57,410 nt of DNA, taken from Clostridium sp. UBA701. GTDB lineage: Bacteria > Bacillota > Clostridia > Clostridiales > Clostridiaceae. The notes below the pieces were generated by a model. That model did not search any database. It was not told the origin of the DNA and was given only the letters and a program-made list of their open reading frames with translations. The stretch's first letter is position 1. The number at the start of each line of letters is the position of its first letter. The translations under genes were made by a program, and so were the position numbers. Below, piece by piece: positions 25,800 to 33,360 of the stretch. The stretch lies in contig DBMJ01000004.1 in NCBI GenBank assembly GCA_002298125.1, positions 111,300 through 168,709 on the forward strand, given 5' to 3'.

Positions 25800-25828
25800 T
25801 TGGTTTTTTACCTATTTTATGCTATAAT
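25800..25828 (+). promoter_or_regulatory. Probable promoter of the second recombinase
   Basis: TTGGTT (25800-25805) and TATAAT (25823-25828) are 17 bp apart. The -10 box overlaps the left edge of the large palindrome at 25826-25863, so transcription would start inside it. Confidence 0.6.
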
Positions 25829-25863
25829 TAACTCAACAAAATATTTATTTTGTTGAGTTAATT
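25826..25863. repeat. Perfect 38-bp palindrome upstream of recombinase copy 2
   Basis: Two 18-bp arms (AATTAACTCAACAAAATA and its exact complement) flank a central TT. It covers the -10 edge and start point and ends immediately before the GAAAGGAGG ribosome site. Because the transcript would start within the left arm, it probably works as DNA: an operator or a recombinase binding/crossover site. The first 47 bases of the window, upstream of recombinase copy 1, resemble its centre and right arm. Confidence 0.9.
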
Positions 25864-25878
25864 GAAAGGAGGACTTAT

Positions 25879-26478
25879 ATGACAAATAGTACCACCAACA
25901 AAATAAAATATTTAACTCAGCAGGAGGCAATAAGTCTCTTTAATGCAATTGAGGTTTCTGAAAGTGTTCATTCAGTAAGAAATATGGCAATTTTTAGAGT
26001 TGCCTATAGATGTGGTTTAAGAGCATCTGAGGTTGCTATGATTAGACTAGAGGATTATAATCAGCCGAAAGGAGAGTTGTATTGCAAAAGACTGAAAGGT
26101 AGTAACAATAATACAATACGACTTGATATTAAAACAAAAAATATATTAGATAAACATATTACTCAAAACAACATAACGTCAAGCTCTGATTTTTTATTTA
26201 AAAGTCAAAAAAACTCACCTATATCAAGATTCACCCTTGACTACTTAATGAAGAAGTATTGTAAACTTGCTAAAATAGACGATATTAAAAAGCATCATTT
26301 TCATACACTTAAACATAGCACTGCGGTTCACTTAGCGGAATCAAACATGGATATAAAAGAACTGCAATGGTGGCTTGGCCATAAAGCTGTATCTAATACA
26401 GAAATCTATTTTCAATTTACCACAAAGCAACAGGAAAAAATGTATGCTAAACTTGATAAGGATAACGAAATGGTATAA
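25879..26478 (+). CDS. Short tyrosine recombinase, copy 2
   Basis: A 199-residue paralogue of the 48-647 protein with the same start pattern, length and ending (KQQEKMYAKL...NEMV). Active-site positions are Arg in CGLRASE, Lys in RLKGS, HxLK (Lys in place of the second catalytic Arg), His in WWLGH and Tyr in IYFQF. The catalytic domain is complete but the N-terminal core-binding domain is missing. AAAGGAGG precedes the ATG. The gene sits 78 bp from the repeat at the 3' end of the NifX-like gene, the usual place of an integrase beside its attachment site. Confidence 0.9.
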   Translation: MTNSTTNKIKYLTQQEAISLFNAIEVSESVHSVRNMAIFRVAYRCGLRASEVAMIRLEDYNQPKGELYCKRLKGSNNNTIRLDIKTKNILDKHITQNNITSSSDFLFKSQKNSPISRFTLDYLMKKYCKLAKIDDIKKHHFHTLKHSTAVHLAESNMDIKELQWWLGHKAVSNTEIYFQFTTKQQEKMYAKLDKDNEMV

Positions 26479-26494
26479 ATGAAGATAAAATTAT

Positions 26495-26525
26495 AAAACT
26501 CATGACCTGTTAAGCCATGAGTTTT
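26495..26525. terminator. Bidirectional terminator
   Basis: Stem AAAACTCATG / CATGAGTTTT with 11-nt loop; A run on the left and TTTTTT on the right serve the converging NifX-like and recombinase genes. Confidence 0.85.
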
Positions 26526-26553
26526 TTAAGTTAAAATTATCTGTACTGTAATT

Positions 26554-26907
26554 CTAATGATGATGTTCTCCATGATGGTTACATGTAACTTCTCTATCTT
26601 TTAAATTTCCTGCTAAGTACTCATTAATTACTTCTTCAATTTTACCCGAAGCACCTCTTATGACACATAATCCCTTTTCCTTTAATGCATCAATGGCACC
26701 CTGACCAATGCCTCCTGTTATAACCAAGGATACTCCTTCACTTACAAGCAGCTCTGAAAGCCCACCATGGTTATGCTGCAGGCTCTCAGCAGAAATTTCT
26801 TTTATTTCTACCACCTTATCATTTTCTATGATAATGACAGCAAAGCTTTTACTCTTCCCAAAGTGTTGGTTTAACATGATACCATCTTTTGGCATAGCTA
26901 TTTTCAT
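26554..26907 (-). CDS. NifX/NifB-family (dinitrogenase iron-molybdenum cofactor domain) protein
   Basis: A 117-residue stand-alone domain of the family that binds iron-sulfur or FeMo-co precursors in nitrogenase assembly; many anaerobes carry such proteins without nitrogenase. It starts MKIAMPKDG and has the family-like segment LNQHFGKSKSFAVI and the glycine-rich VITGGIGQGAIDAL. The tail CNHHGEHHH is metal-binding in character. ATG 26907 is preferred because GGAGG lies 8 nt upstream; two earlier in-frame ATGs have no ribosome site. No nif genes are nearby. Its last 36 bases are repeated at 23629-23664. Confidence 0.85.
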   Translation of the reverse strand: MKIAMPKDGIMLNQHFGKSKSFAVIIIENDKVVEIKEISAESLQHNHGGLSELLVSEGVSLVITGGIGQGAIDALKEKGLCVIRGASGKIEEVINEYLAGNLKDREVTCNHHGEHHH

Positions 26908-26957
26908 TTTAATCGCCTCCATCTTCATTATAGCATAACGACTCTACATTAAAGCAG

Positions 26958-27353
26958 CTATTTCAGAAAATGGACAGCAGCTTTATAAATAATGAAAAGC
27001 CAAAGAATTACTATTATAACACTAGCAGCAATGCCCTGCTTCTTGAAAGCTGCTTCATTTTCTTCTCTTTGCCTGCATTCTTCTATTATATCCTTAGGAA
27101 TTAATTTTAATGACAATGTTATCCCAGCAGGCACTAAAATTAAATCGTCAAGATAACCTAAAACAGGTATAAAATCTGGAATTAAATCAATGGGACTTAG
27201 TGCATAGGCTACCACCAGGGCAGTCAATGCCTTTGCATACCAAGGTGTCTTAGGATGTTTATATGCCAAATATAAGACGTGCAGATTTTTCTTTAATTCC
27301 TTTGTTCTTACCTTTAATTTTCTAATATTTTCCTTGAACTTTTTAACTATCAC
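26958..27353 (-). CDS. DUF1232 (YkvA-type) membrane protein
   Basis: About 131 residues. The DUF1232 core is YLAYKHPKTPWYAKA...AYALSPIDLIPDFIPVLGYLDDLILVP (about residues 30-85), with a further hydrophobic helix near the C-terminus (about 108-128). The N-terminus is strongly basic. Function is not established for the family; a membrane-stress role has been suggested. GTG 27353 is preferred, 6 nt after GGAGGG. Lies 10-20 nt after lgt, so probably in the same transcript. Confidence 0.8.
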   Translation of the reverse strand: MIVKKFKENIRKLKVRTKELKKNLHVLYLAYKHPKTPWYAKALTALVVAYALSPIDLIPDFIPVLGYLDDLILVPAGITLSLKLIPKDIIEECRQREENEAAFKKQGIAASVIIVILWLFIIYKAAVHFLK

Positions 27354-27366
27354 CAATAACCCTCCA

Positions 27367-28131
27367 CTAAGCTTTCCTTTTTCTCATCCAGCTTATAATC
27401 ATGAATAATATCCAAATTATAATACCAGATAAGCTTATTAGCTGAGCAACTCTAATAGGCCCCAGCATTAAGCTGTCTGTTCTTAACCCTTCAATGAAAA
27501 ATCTTCCTGTTGAATACAAGCCTATATAGGTATAAAATACAATGCCTGTTTTCTTGCTTCCCTTTAATATGTTATAAAGTATAACAAACACAATTAAATT
27601 CCATAAAGACTCATATAGAAAAGTTGGATGATAGTAGGCTCCTCCTATATTCATTCCCCTTTGTATAAATTCAGGGAAATGTTTTATAAATTCATAACTG
27701 ACAGGTCCCCCATGAGCCTCTTGATTAAAAAAGTTACCCCATCTGCCTATGGCCTGTGCCAGTATGATTGAAGGCGCAGCCACATCAGCCAGCTTAAGAA
27801 AACTAATTTTCTTATACTTTGTATATATTAAGGCTGATATGATTGCAAAGATAAGTGCTCCATGAATAGCAAGCCCTCCATGCCTTATATTAAAAATCTC
27901 TGCCATACTGTTTCTGTAGCTTTCAAATTCAAAAATGACATAATAAAGTCTTGCCCCAATTATACTTAGTGGCAGTGAAATAAGCACCACATCTAATAGG
28001 TGATCCTCTTCTACCTCTCTCCATTTACAATTGTATATTCCAACTATCAATCCTAAAATTATGCCTAAAGAGATACATAATCCATACCATCTAATACCAA
28101 GTCCGAAAATTGAAAAGGCTATTGGGTCCAT
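27367..28131 (-). CDS. lgt: Prolipoprotein diacylglyceryl transferase
   Basis: A 254-residue multi-pass membrane enzyme that attaches diacylglycerol to the lipobox cysteine of prolipoproteins, the first step of lipoprotein maturation. The signature AIGRWGNFFNQEAHG and the conserved HGG...IHGAL segment are present. About seven membrane helices. ATG 28131 (MDPIAFSIFGLG) is preferred: it fits the family N-terminus and has AAGGTG 9 nt upstream; the longer reading adds 24 cysteine-rich residues atypical of Lgt. Follows argS closely, with no terminator seen between them. Confidence 0.94.
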   Translation of the reverse strand: MDPIAFSIFGLGIRWYGLCISLGIILGLIVGIYNCKWREVEEDHLLDVVLISLPLSIIGARLYYVIFEFESYRNSMAEIFNIRHGGLAIHGALIFAIISALIYTKYKKISFLKLADVAAPSIILAQAIGRWGNFFNQEAHGGPVSYEFIKHFPEFIQRGMNIGGAYYHPTFLYESLWNLIVFVILYNILKGSKKTGIVFYTYIGLYSTGRFFIEGLRTDSLMLGPIRVAQLISLSGIIIWILFMIISWMRKRKA

Positions 28132-28228
28132 AATATCAGTCACCTTTCTACAACAAAATCTACAACAATAATAGCATAGTTTTATACCTTTAGTGAACAT
28201 CATAAAAACTGATTTTAAAGAATACTGA

Positions 28229-29992
28229 TTACATTTTCTCAGGTGCCTCTAACCCGAGCAGTTCTAACCCTGTTTCCAAGACATTCTTAATAATGGTTAT
28301 AAAAACAATCCAAGACATCTTTTTCTCTAAGTTTTCCTCAGATATAATCCTGTTTTCGTTGTAGAACTTATTAAATAGGTTTGCTACTTCATAGATATAT
28401 TCACAAATTCTATTGGGTGCTTTATCACAAAAAGCCCTATCTACTACCTCATTGAATGCTGTGAGCTTTAGCATTAAGTCTCTTTCTGCCTGGCTAAAGG
28501 GTTCAAGTAGCTTTAACTCATCTTTACATATTTCATCCTTACTTTTATTTAAAATAGATTTAATTCTAACAACTGTATAAAGTATATATGGACCTGTGTT
28601 TCCTTCAAAGGATGAGAATCTATCCAAATCAAAAACGTAGTCCTTTGTAATCTGGTTCGATAAATCACCGTATTTAAGTGCTGCTAATCCAACCTTTCTT
28701 GCAATTTCATCCATTTCACACTCCTGAATAGACTTACCTTCCTTTAATTTTCCCCTCACATTGTCCTTAATCATTTTTATTAAGTCCTGGAGTCTCATAA
28801 CACCGCCCTCTCTTGTCTTGAAGGGCTTACCATCCTTACCATTCATAGTTCCAAAACCAATGAAATTTAACTTTAGTTTTTGTTTAGCAATTTTGGTCTT
28901 AAAAGCACATCTAAAGACCTGTTCAAAGTGCAATCCTTGTCTTTTATCTACAACATATATTATTTCATCAGGGTCATACTCTTTAATTCTCTCCCAAATG
29001 GTAGCTAGATCCGTTGTACTGTATAGTGTTGCACCATCAGATTTCAAAAGGATAAAGGGAGGAATTGTATAGGTATCCTCTTCCCTTGAAACATCTATAA
29101 CTGTTGCACCTTCACTTTCATAGGTGTAGTTGTTTTCTTTAAGGTAATCTACCAGCTCACCGATATATTTTTGGCTGTCACTTTCTCCCTTCCAGAGATC
29201 GAATTCCACATTTAACATGCTATAGTTCTTTTTTAGATCAGCTACAGAAACCTGGAGTATATGTCTCCAAAGAGCAAGATAGCCCACTCTCCCATTTTGT
29301 AGCTCAAAGGTTGCTTTTCTTGCTTCCTCCATTGCACCTTCATCACTCTTAGCAAGCTTATTAGCTGCTGGATATATTTCTTCAAGTTCATCTATTGTAA
29401 AGGGTGCTTCCTTTGGATATTCCCCCTGAAAGCTTACATCAAAATAAGGAAGCTCCGGCTTGCGTCTCTTAAGCTCAGAGATCACCATACCTATTTGCAA
29501 TCCCCAATCTCCTAAGTGCACGTCACCTATTACGTTATGTCCTAAAAAACGTGAAATTCTCTTTATACTCTCACCAATGATTGCGGCTCTAAGATGACCT
29601 ATATGCAGTGGCTTTGCCACATTTGCCCCACCATAATCTACAACTATGGTCATAGGTTTTGACGCCTCAGTACAGCCCAGCTTTTTATCATTATACATAG
29701 CATTTAAATAATCTACTATAAAGCTATCCCTTAAGGTAATGTTTATAAATCCAGGATTTACAGCTTCAACAGCTTTAAATGTATCAATATTCTTTAACTC
29801 GGCTACTATTAGGTTTGCTATTTGTATAGGTGCCTTCTTGTACTTTTTAGCAGCTGCTAAAGCACCATTGCACTGAAACTGACAAATATCAGGACGATTT
29901 GATACAGTGACCATACCGTATTCTCTGTCATATCCCAATTTTTCAAATTTCTCTTGAACTATACTACTTAACTTTTCAATGATTTTTTCCAT
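28229..29992 (-). CDS. argS: Arginyl-tRNA synthetase
   Basis: A 587-residue class I synthetase charging tRNA-Arg. The HIGH motif is KPLHIGHLRAA; the N-terminal Add-1 domain and C-terminal DALR anticodon-binding domain (about the last 120 residues, FEGNTGPYILYTVVRI...) are present. A canonical KMSKS is absent (KPFKTREGG occupies that place), as in many ArgRS enzymes. AGGAGGG before the ATG. Expression is under the T-box leader at 30039-30282. Confidence 0.96.
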   Translation of the reverse strand: MEKIIEKLSSIVQEKFEKLGYDREYGMVTVSNRPDICQFQCNGALAAAKKYKKAPIQIANLIVAELKNIDTFKAVEAVNPGFINITLRDSFIVDYLNAMYNDKKLGCTEASKPMTIVVDYGGANVAKPLHIGHLRAAIIGESIKRISRFLGHNVIGDVHLGDWGLQIGMVISELKRRKPELPYFDVSFQGEYPKEAPFTIDELEEIYPAANKLAKSDEGAMEEARKATFELQNGRVGYLALWRHILQVSVADLKKNYSMLNVEFDLWKGESDSQKYIGELVDYLKENNYTYESEGATVIDVSREEDTYTIPPFILLKSDGATLYSTTDLATIWERIKEYDPDEIIYVVDKRQGLHFEQVFRCAFKTKIAKQKLKLNFIGFGTMNGKDGKPFKTREGGVMRLQDLIKMIKDNVRGKLKEGKSIQECEMDEIARKVGLAALKYGDLSNQITKDYVFDLDRFSSFEGNTGPYILYTVVRIKSILNKSKDEICKDELKLLEPFSQAERDLMLKLTAFNEVVDRAFCDKAPNRICEYIYEVANLFNKFYNENRIISEENLEKKMSWIVFITIIKNVLETGLELLGLEAPEKM

Positions 29993-30038
29993 GGCTATCC
30001 CTCCTATTTAATGCTAATAGTATTATTTTATGTAAAAT

Positions 30039-30282
30039 AAAAAAAACCATCTCCTAAAAAGAGACGGGTGTAGCTCCGCGGTACCACTCAAATTGACTAT
30101 AAATAGTCCACTCAAAACTTTAACGCAGTTAACGACTTACCCTTACAAATTGCTCAGGCAGTTTCTTAGAGGCCCGTTTCACCATTCCCCTCTTGCAGGA
30201 CTTCCACTCTGTTCCTGCTCGCTGTAAGAAGTGTTAATGGATACTTTTCCCTCATCATTGAATCCTTTACCAACACATTTTA
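30039..30282 (-). ncRNA. T-box leader (tRNA-Arg responsive) of argS
   Basis: Read leftward, the conserved T-box core GAGTGGTACCGCGG (near 30090-30077) is followed by a terminator: stem CCGTCTC / GAGATGG (with one G-U) and eight T residues. Stem I is recognisable: an AGTA loop motif near 30245-30242, a distal hairpin GCAGGA...TCCTGC near 30220-30195, and a probable specifier loop reading GAAACGGG (30180-30173), which offers the arginine codon CGG. Uncharged tRNA would favour the antiterminator and argS transcription. The specifier assignment is tentative. Confidence 0.88.
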
Positions 30283-30288
30283 AACCAT

Positions 30289-30317
30289 ATTGTAAATTAA
30301 TCTAAACTATATGTCAA
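30289..30317 (-). promoter_or_regulatory. Promoter of the T-box/argS transcript
   Basis: On the minus strand TTGACA (30312-30317) and TACAAT (30289-30294) are 17 bp apart, placing the start near 30282 at the 5' end of the T-box fold. Confidence 0.75.
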
Positions 30318-30403
30318 TAACACCTCTATCTTCCCTTGTAATTATGTGCCCCTATCTTTTATTCTAATTTAATACCTCTATCTTTTATTCTAATTATATG
30401 CAT

Positions 30404-30853
30404 CTATCTTTCCTTGTAATTACTAGGACTAAGTCTATGAAGAACAGATAATAGATGCTCTCTTATATGATTTGCTTCATCTGCAGGAATTCCTGTATCC
30501 CGTCTAATGTCAGTTAAAATAGTCCCTATGTGTTTTTTAAGCTCATAGCCTTTTGAAGTTACCTTAACTAAAACATTTCTTTGATCGTTAACATCACGAA
30601 TTCTTTCAACAAAGCCCTTACTTTCAAGCTTTTTAAGCAGTGGAGTCACGGTTCCTGAGTCAAGGTATATACGGTTACCTATATCATTTACCGTAATATT
30701 ATCTTCATTCCATAATACAAGCATAGTAATATACTGTGTATAAGTTAAACCTATTTCATCAAGATAAGGCTTATAGTATTTTATAGCTTCCTTAGCACAG
30801 GCATACATAACAAAACTAAATTGACTTTCAACCTTTAAATCATCATTTTTCAT
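30404..30853 (-). CDS. MarR-family regulator resembling OhrR/SarZ
   Basis: A 149-residue winged-helix repressor. The DNA-binding segment contains IYLDSGTVTPLLKKLESKGFVER and the wing RDVNDQRNVLVKVT, very close to OhrR/MgrA/SarZ. In those proteins a Cys near residue 13-15 senses peroxides. Here the corresponding residue looks like Ser13 (QFSF), while a Cys is at 19 (YACAKE). Whether it is peroxide-responsive is therefore open. No ohr gene is adjacent. An inverted repeat at its promoter suggests autoregulation. Confidence 0.87.
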   Translation of the reverse strand: MKNDDLKVESQFSFVMYACAKEAIKYYKPYLDEIGLTYTQYITMLVLWNEDNITVNDIGNRIYLDSGTVTPLLKKLESKGFVERIRDVNDQRNVLVKVTSKGYELKKHIGTILTDIRRDTGIPADEANHIREHLLSVLHRLSPSNYKER

Positions 30854-30887
30854 TCTTATTACTTCTTTCTTTTAGCTTGGTAATATA

Positions 30888-30945
30888 TTAAATTGTATGC
30901 AATTAAACATATTACCATAATACTATTGTGAATATTCTAAGTCAA
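30888..30945 (-). promoter_or_regulatory. Promoter and operator of the MarR gene
   Basis: On the minus strand TTGACT (30940-30945) and TATTAT (30917-30922) are 17 bp apart. An inverted repeat TTAAATTG-TATG-CAATTAAA (30888-30907, 7 of 8 paired positions) lies just after the start point, where a bound repressor would block transcription. Confidence 0.65.
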
Positions 30946-31034
30946 TATGGATTGAAAAATAGAATGGTGAAAAATATGAAGGTTTCAAACTTTGTCCCTA
31001 TTAAATAATTATAGCTTCAAACTTATATAAACCA

Positions 31035-31066
31035 AAAAGGCCGTAATAAGAACATGTCCTATTACA
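31035..31066 (-). terminator. Terminator of the 31-kb chemoreceptor gene
   Basis: Read leftward, GGCTGTAATA pairs with TATTACGGCC-type sequence (one mismatch) around a short loop and is followed by TTTTTGG. Confidence 0.75.
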
Positions 31067-31093
31067 GCCCATAAAACCTCTATTAGATTACTC

Positions 31094-32806
31094 TTATAGC
31101 CTAAATTTTTGAACAATCAAATTTAAGTTTTCAGCCTGCTCTGCTTGGCTTTGAGCAGATTTTGCAATATCAGAAATGGCTAGAGTTGTCTCATTTATAC
31201 TGCTAGACATTTCTTCTGACCCTGCTGCAGATTCTTCTGCAGTGGCAGAAACAGTTTGAATAGCACTGTTTACTTGCTCTATTGCCTCGGAAATCGCTTG
31301 AGAAGCAATGGATATTTCATCAGCTATACCGCTTATAAGCTCTGCATCCTTTTCATATTGTATTCCTGCATCTACAAACTTGTCATAATCAGCTCTAATG
31401 TCTTTGCCAATAAAGTTAATAACATCATCGGCATTCTTAGATAAATTACCGAAGGCTGATTGAACTTGTGATACAATGCTTTGTATTTGTGATACTGCTT
31501 GGGAAGATTGCTCAGCTAGTGTCCTTACTTCTTCAGCTACTACTGCAAAGCCTCTTCCCTGCTCTCCTGCTCTAGCAGCTTCTATGGCGGCATTTAAAGC
31601 TAATAAATTTGTTTGTGCTGCTATGTTTCCAATGGAATCAGCCATAATTTTAACTTGTTCTACTACCTTGCCATCTTCAATAGCCTTAAAAATATTAGCC
31701 TGCTTTTCTTCATATATAGAAACTGCTTTTTTAAGAGCTTGGTCACTTAATTCTTTGATATTAATAGCACGCTGCTTAATTTCCTTAGAAGAATCACTCG
31801 CATACTCTGCTTTCTTAGCCATTTCATGGCTTGTTGATCCAATTTCCTCTGCAGAGGCACTAACTTCTTCAGTAGTGGCACTTAAATCCTGTGCTCCTTT
31901 TGCAAGTTGTTCCACGGTATTGTCAATGGACTCCATTTGTGATGCAAACTCCTCTGTAGTGGCAGATAATTCTTCGCTGGAAGAACTAATATCACTTGAG
32001 CTGCTTATTATTTCTGAAATAAGTGATTTAACATTATGTGCTGCCTTGTTCAATGCCTTTGCAAGTCCTCCGATTTCATCCCTGCTGTTAATATCTATAG
32101 ACTTGCTTAAATCTCCATCTCCGATTGCTTCTGCAAAAACCAGGACTTTATTAAGCTGCTTTGATATTATTCTTGATATTATGAAACCAAGAAGGATTGC
32201 TAAGATTAACCCCCCTATTACAATGAAAATTATCATTTTTAAAGAAGCCGTATATAAACTAACACTTGTATCATGGTTGCTGTTAGCTAAATTCATGTTT
32301 AATCCCACTAATTTATCCAATGTTGAAGTGACATTAATTCTAATTTCGGTTACTTTTTTAAATGCTTCAGAAGCCTTCTCATAGTTGCTCTCATTGACAT
32401 ACTTGAAAAACTCTTCACGAGCTATACGATAATCATTTAATTCCTTTTCAAAATCAGAAAAAAGATTCTTATCTTCCTCTTTGGTTAGGGTTTTTTTATA
32501 TTCCTCGATATTCTTATTGTTTTCATCTGCCAATTTATTTATATTATTTTCTGCAATCTTTATATTGTTTTGATCCTTTTCATACAGCATAATAAGTAAA
32601 TTTGAACGTATATCGAATAAATTGCTTTTTATTTCTTCAATATTTCGTATACCCTTCAAATCAAGATTGTACATGCTTTCAGCATTATTGTTTATTTGTT
32701 TCATATCTGAAATGCCTATGTATCCTACTATACCAATTAGGGATGCTACTAAAATAAAAGCTGCTATCAATTTTTGAGCCATTTTTAAATTGTTAAACCA
32801 TTTCAT
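31094..32806 (-). CDS. Methyl-accepting chemotaxis protein (570 aa)
   Basis: Chemoreceptor paralogous to the one at 23695-25410. TM1 about 10-32, external helical domain about 33-190, TM2 about 192-214, HAMP, then a signalling hairpin with ALNAAIEAARAGEQGRGFAV and EEVRTLAEQSS. ATG 32806 (MKWFNNLKMAQKL) is preferred because all three receptors in the window begin with MKWF; a GTG five codons earlier has AGGGAAA too close. Monocistronic, with a terminator downstream. Ligand unknown. Confidence 0.93.
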   Translation of the reverse strand: MKWFNNLKMAQKLIAAFILVASLIGIVGYIGISDMKQINNNAESMYNLDLKGIRNIEEIKSNLFDIRSNLLIMLYEKDQNNIKIAENNINKLADENNKNIEEYKKTLTKEEDKNLFSDFEKELNDYRIAREEFFKYVNESNYEKASEAFKKVTEIRINVTSTLDKLVGLNMNLANSNHDTSVSLYTASLKMIIFIVIGGLILAILLGFIISRIISKQLNKVLVFAEAIGDGDLSKSIDINSRDEIGGLAKALNKAAHNVKSLISEIISSSSDISSSSEELSATTEEFASQMESIDNTVEQLAKGAQDLSATTEEVSASAEEIGSTSHEMAKKAEYASDSSKEIKQRAINIKELSDQALKKAVSIYEEKQANIFKAIEDGKVVEQVKIMADSIGNIAAQTNLLALNAAIEAARAGEQGRGFAVVAEEVRTLAEQSSQAVSQIQSIVSQVQSAFGNLSKNADDVINFIGKDIRADYDKFVDAGIQYEKDAELISGIADEISIASQAISEAIEQVNSAIQTVSATAEESAAGSEEMSSSINETTLAISDIAKSAQSQAEQAENLNLIVQKFRL

Positions 32807-33174
32807 AATAATTTCTCTCACTTTCCCTTATGCAATTACATTCTGCAAAATTTAGTACCCATTTCCCTCCTTCCTGCAAATAATACACTATAAAAAGAAA
32901 ACCTATGGAAAACACAGGATAATCTTTTGACCTTGAGTATAATTTTATCAATAGCATAACTTATAAAACAACATGTTTTGCTATAATTATTTCAAATACT
33001 ACAAAATTATACATTCATATAATATCATTGCTATCAAAATACTGTCAATGTTTATAAAGCATATCAATATATTTGCTATTTTCTCTGTTTAATTTGCATG
33101 ACATTGAATTTATCTTATCTATATTACAAGTGAGTCATAATATTTAATAATGAAGAAGCTACTAAATTAAAATA
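32807..33174. other. AT-rich region upstream of the chemoreceptor gene
   Basis: No gene is visible. It separates the arsM terminator from the receptor start and must hold the receptor promoter, which was not resolved with confidence. Confidence 0.5.
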
Positions 33175-33230
33175 CAAAAAAATACACCCTCAAATGTTAG
33201 TAATTTGGTTTTTACTAGCATTTGGGTGCA
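33175..33230 (-). terminator. Terminator of the arsM gene
   Basis: On the minus strand CACCC-AAATG-(C)TAGTAA pairs with TTACTA-CATTTG-GGGTG, with few bulges, and ends in a run of seven T residues. It lies about 130 bp beyond the read-through stop at 33361, consistent with one transcript covering both sides of the TGA. Confidence 0.75.
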
Positions 33231-33360
33231 CTTCAAAAGTTTTTTTGCTCTGAATTCCTTTTTTCATACTCTATAACATTCCCTCGAAATTAGAGCAAGT
33301 TCCCTACTATGAAAATAATAAACAACAAATATTTTCTTGCTTAAACAATAAGGTAATTTT

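Noticed and set aside
25411..25878. Invertible promoter (phase switch) between the receptor and recombinase
   Set aside because: No long inverted-repeat pair flanks the promoter region; the only long inverted repeat is the compact 38-bp palindrome, and other repeats seen are direct or short.
26554..26907. NifX-like protein as evidence of nitrogen fixation
   Set aside because: Stand-alone domains of this family occur in many non-fixing anaerobes, and no nif structural or assembly genes are present.
28229..29992. Missing KMSKS in argS as a sign of inactivation
   Set aside because: Many arginyl-tRNA synthetases lack the canonical KMSKS; the rest of the enzyme is complete and has a T-box leader.
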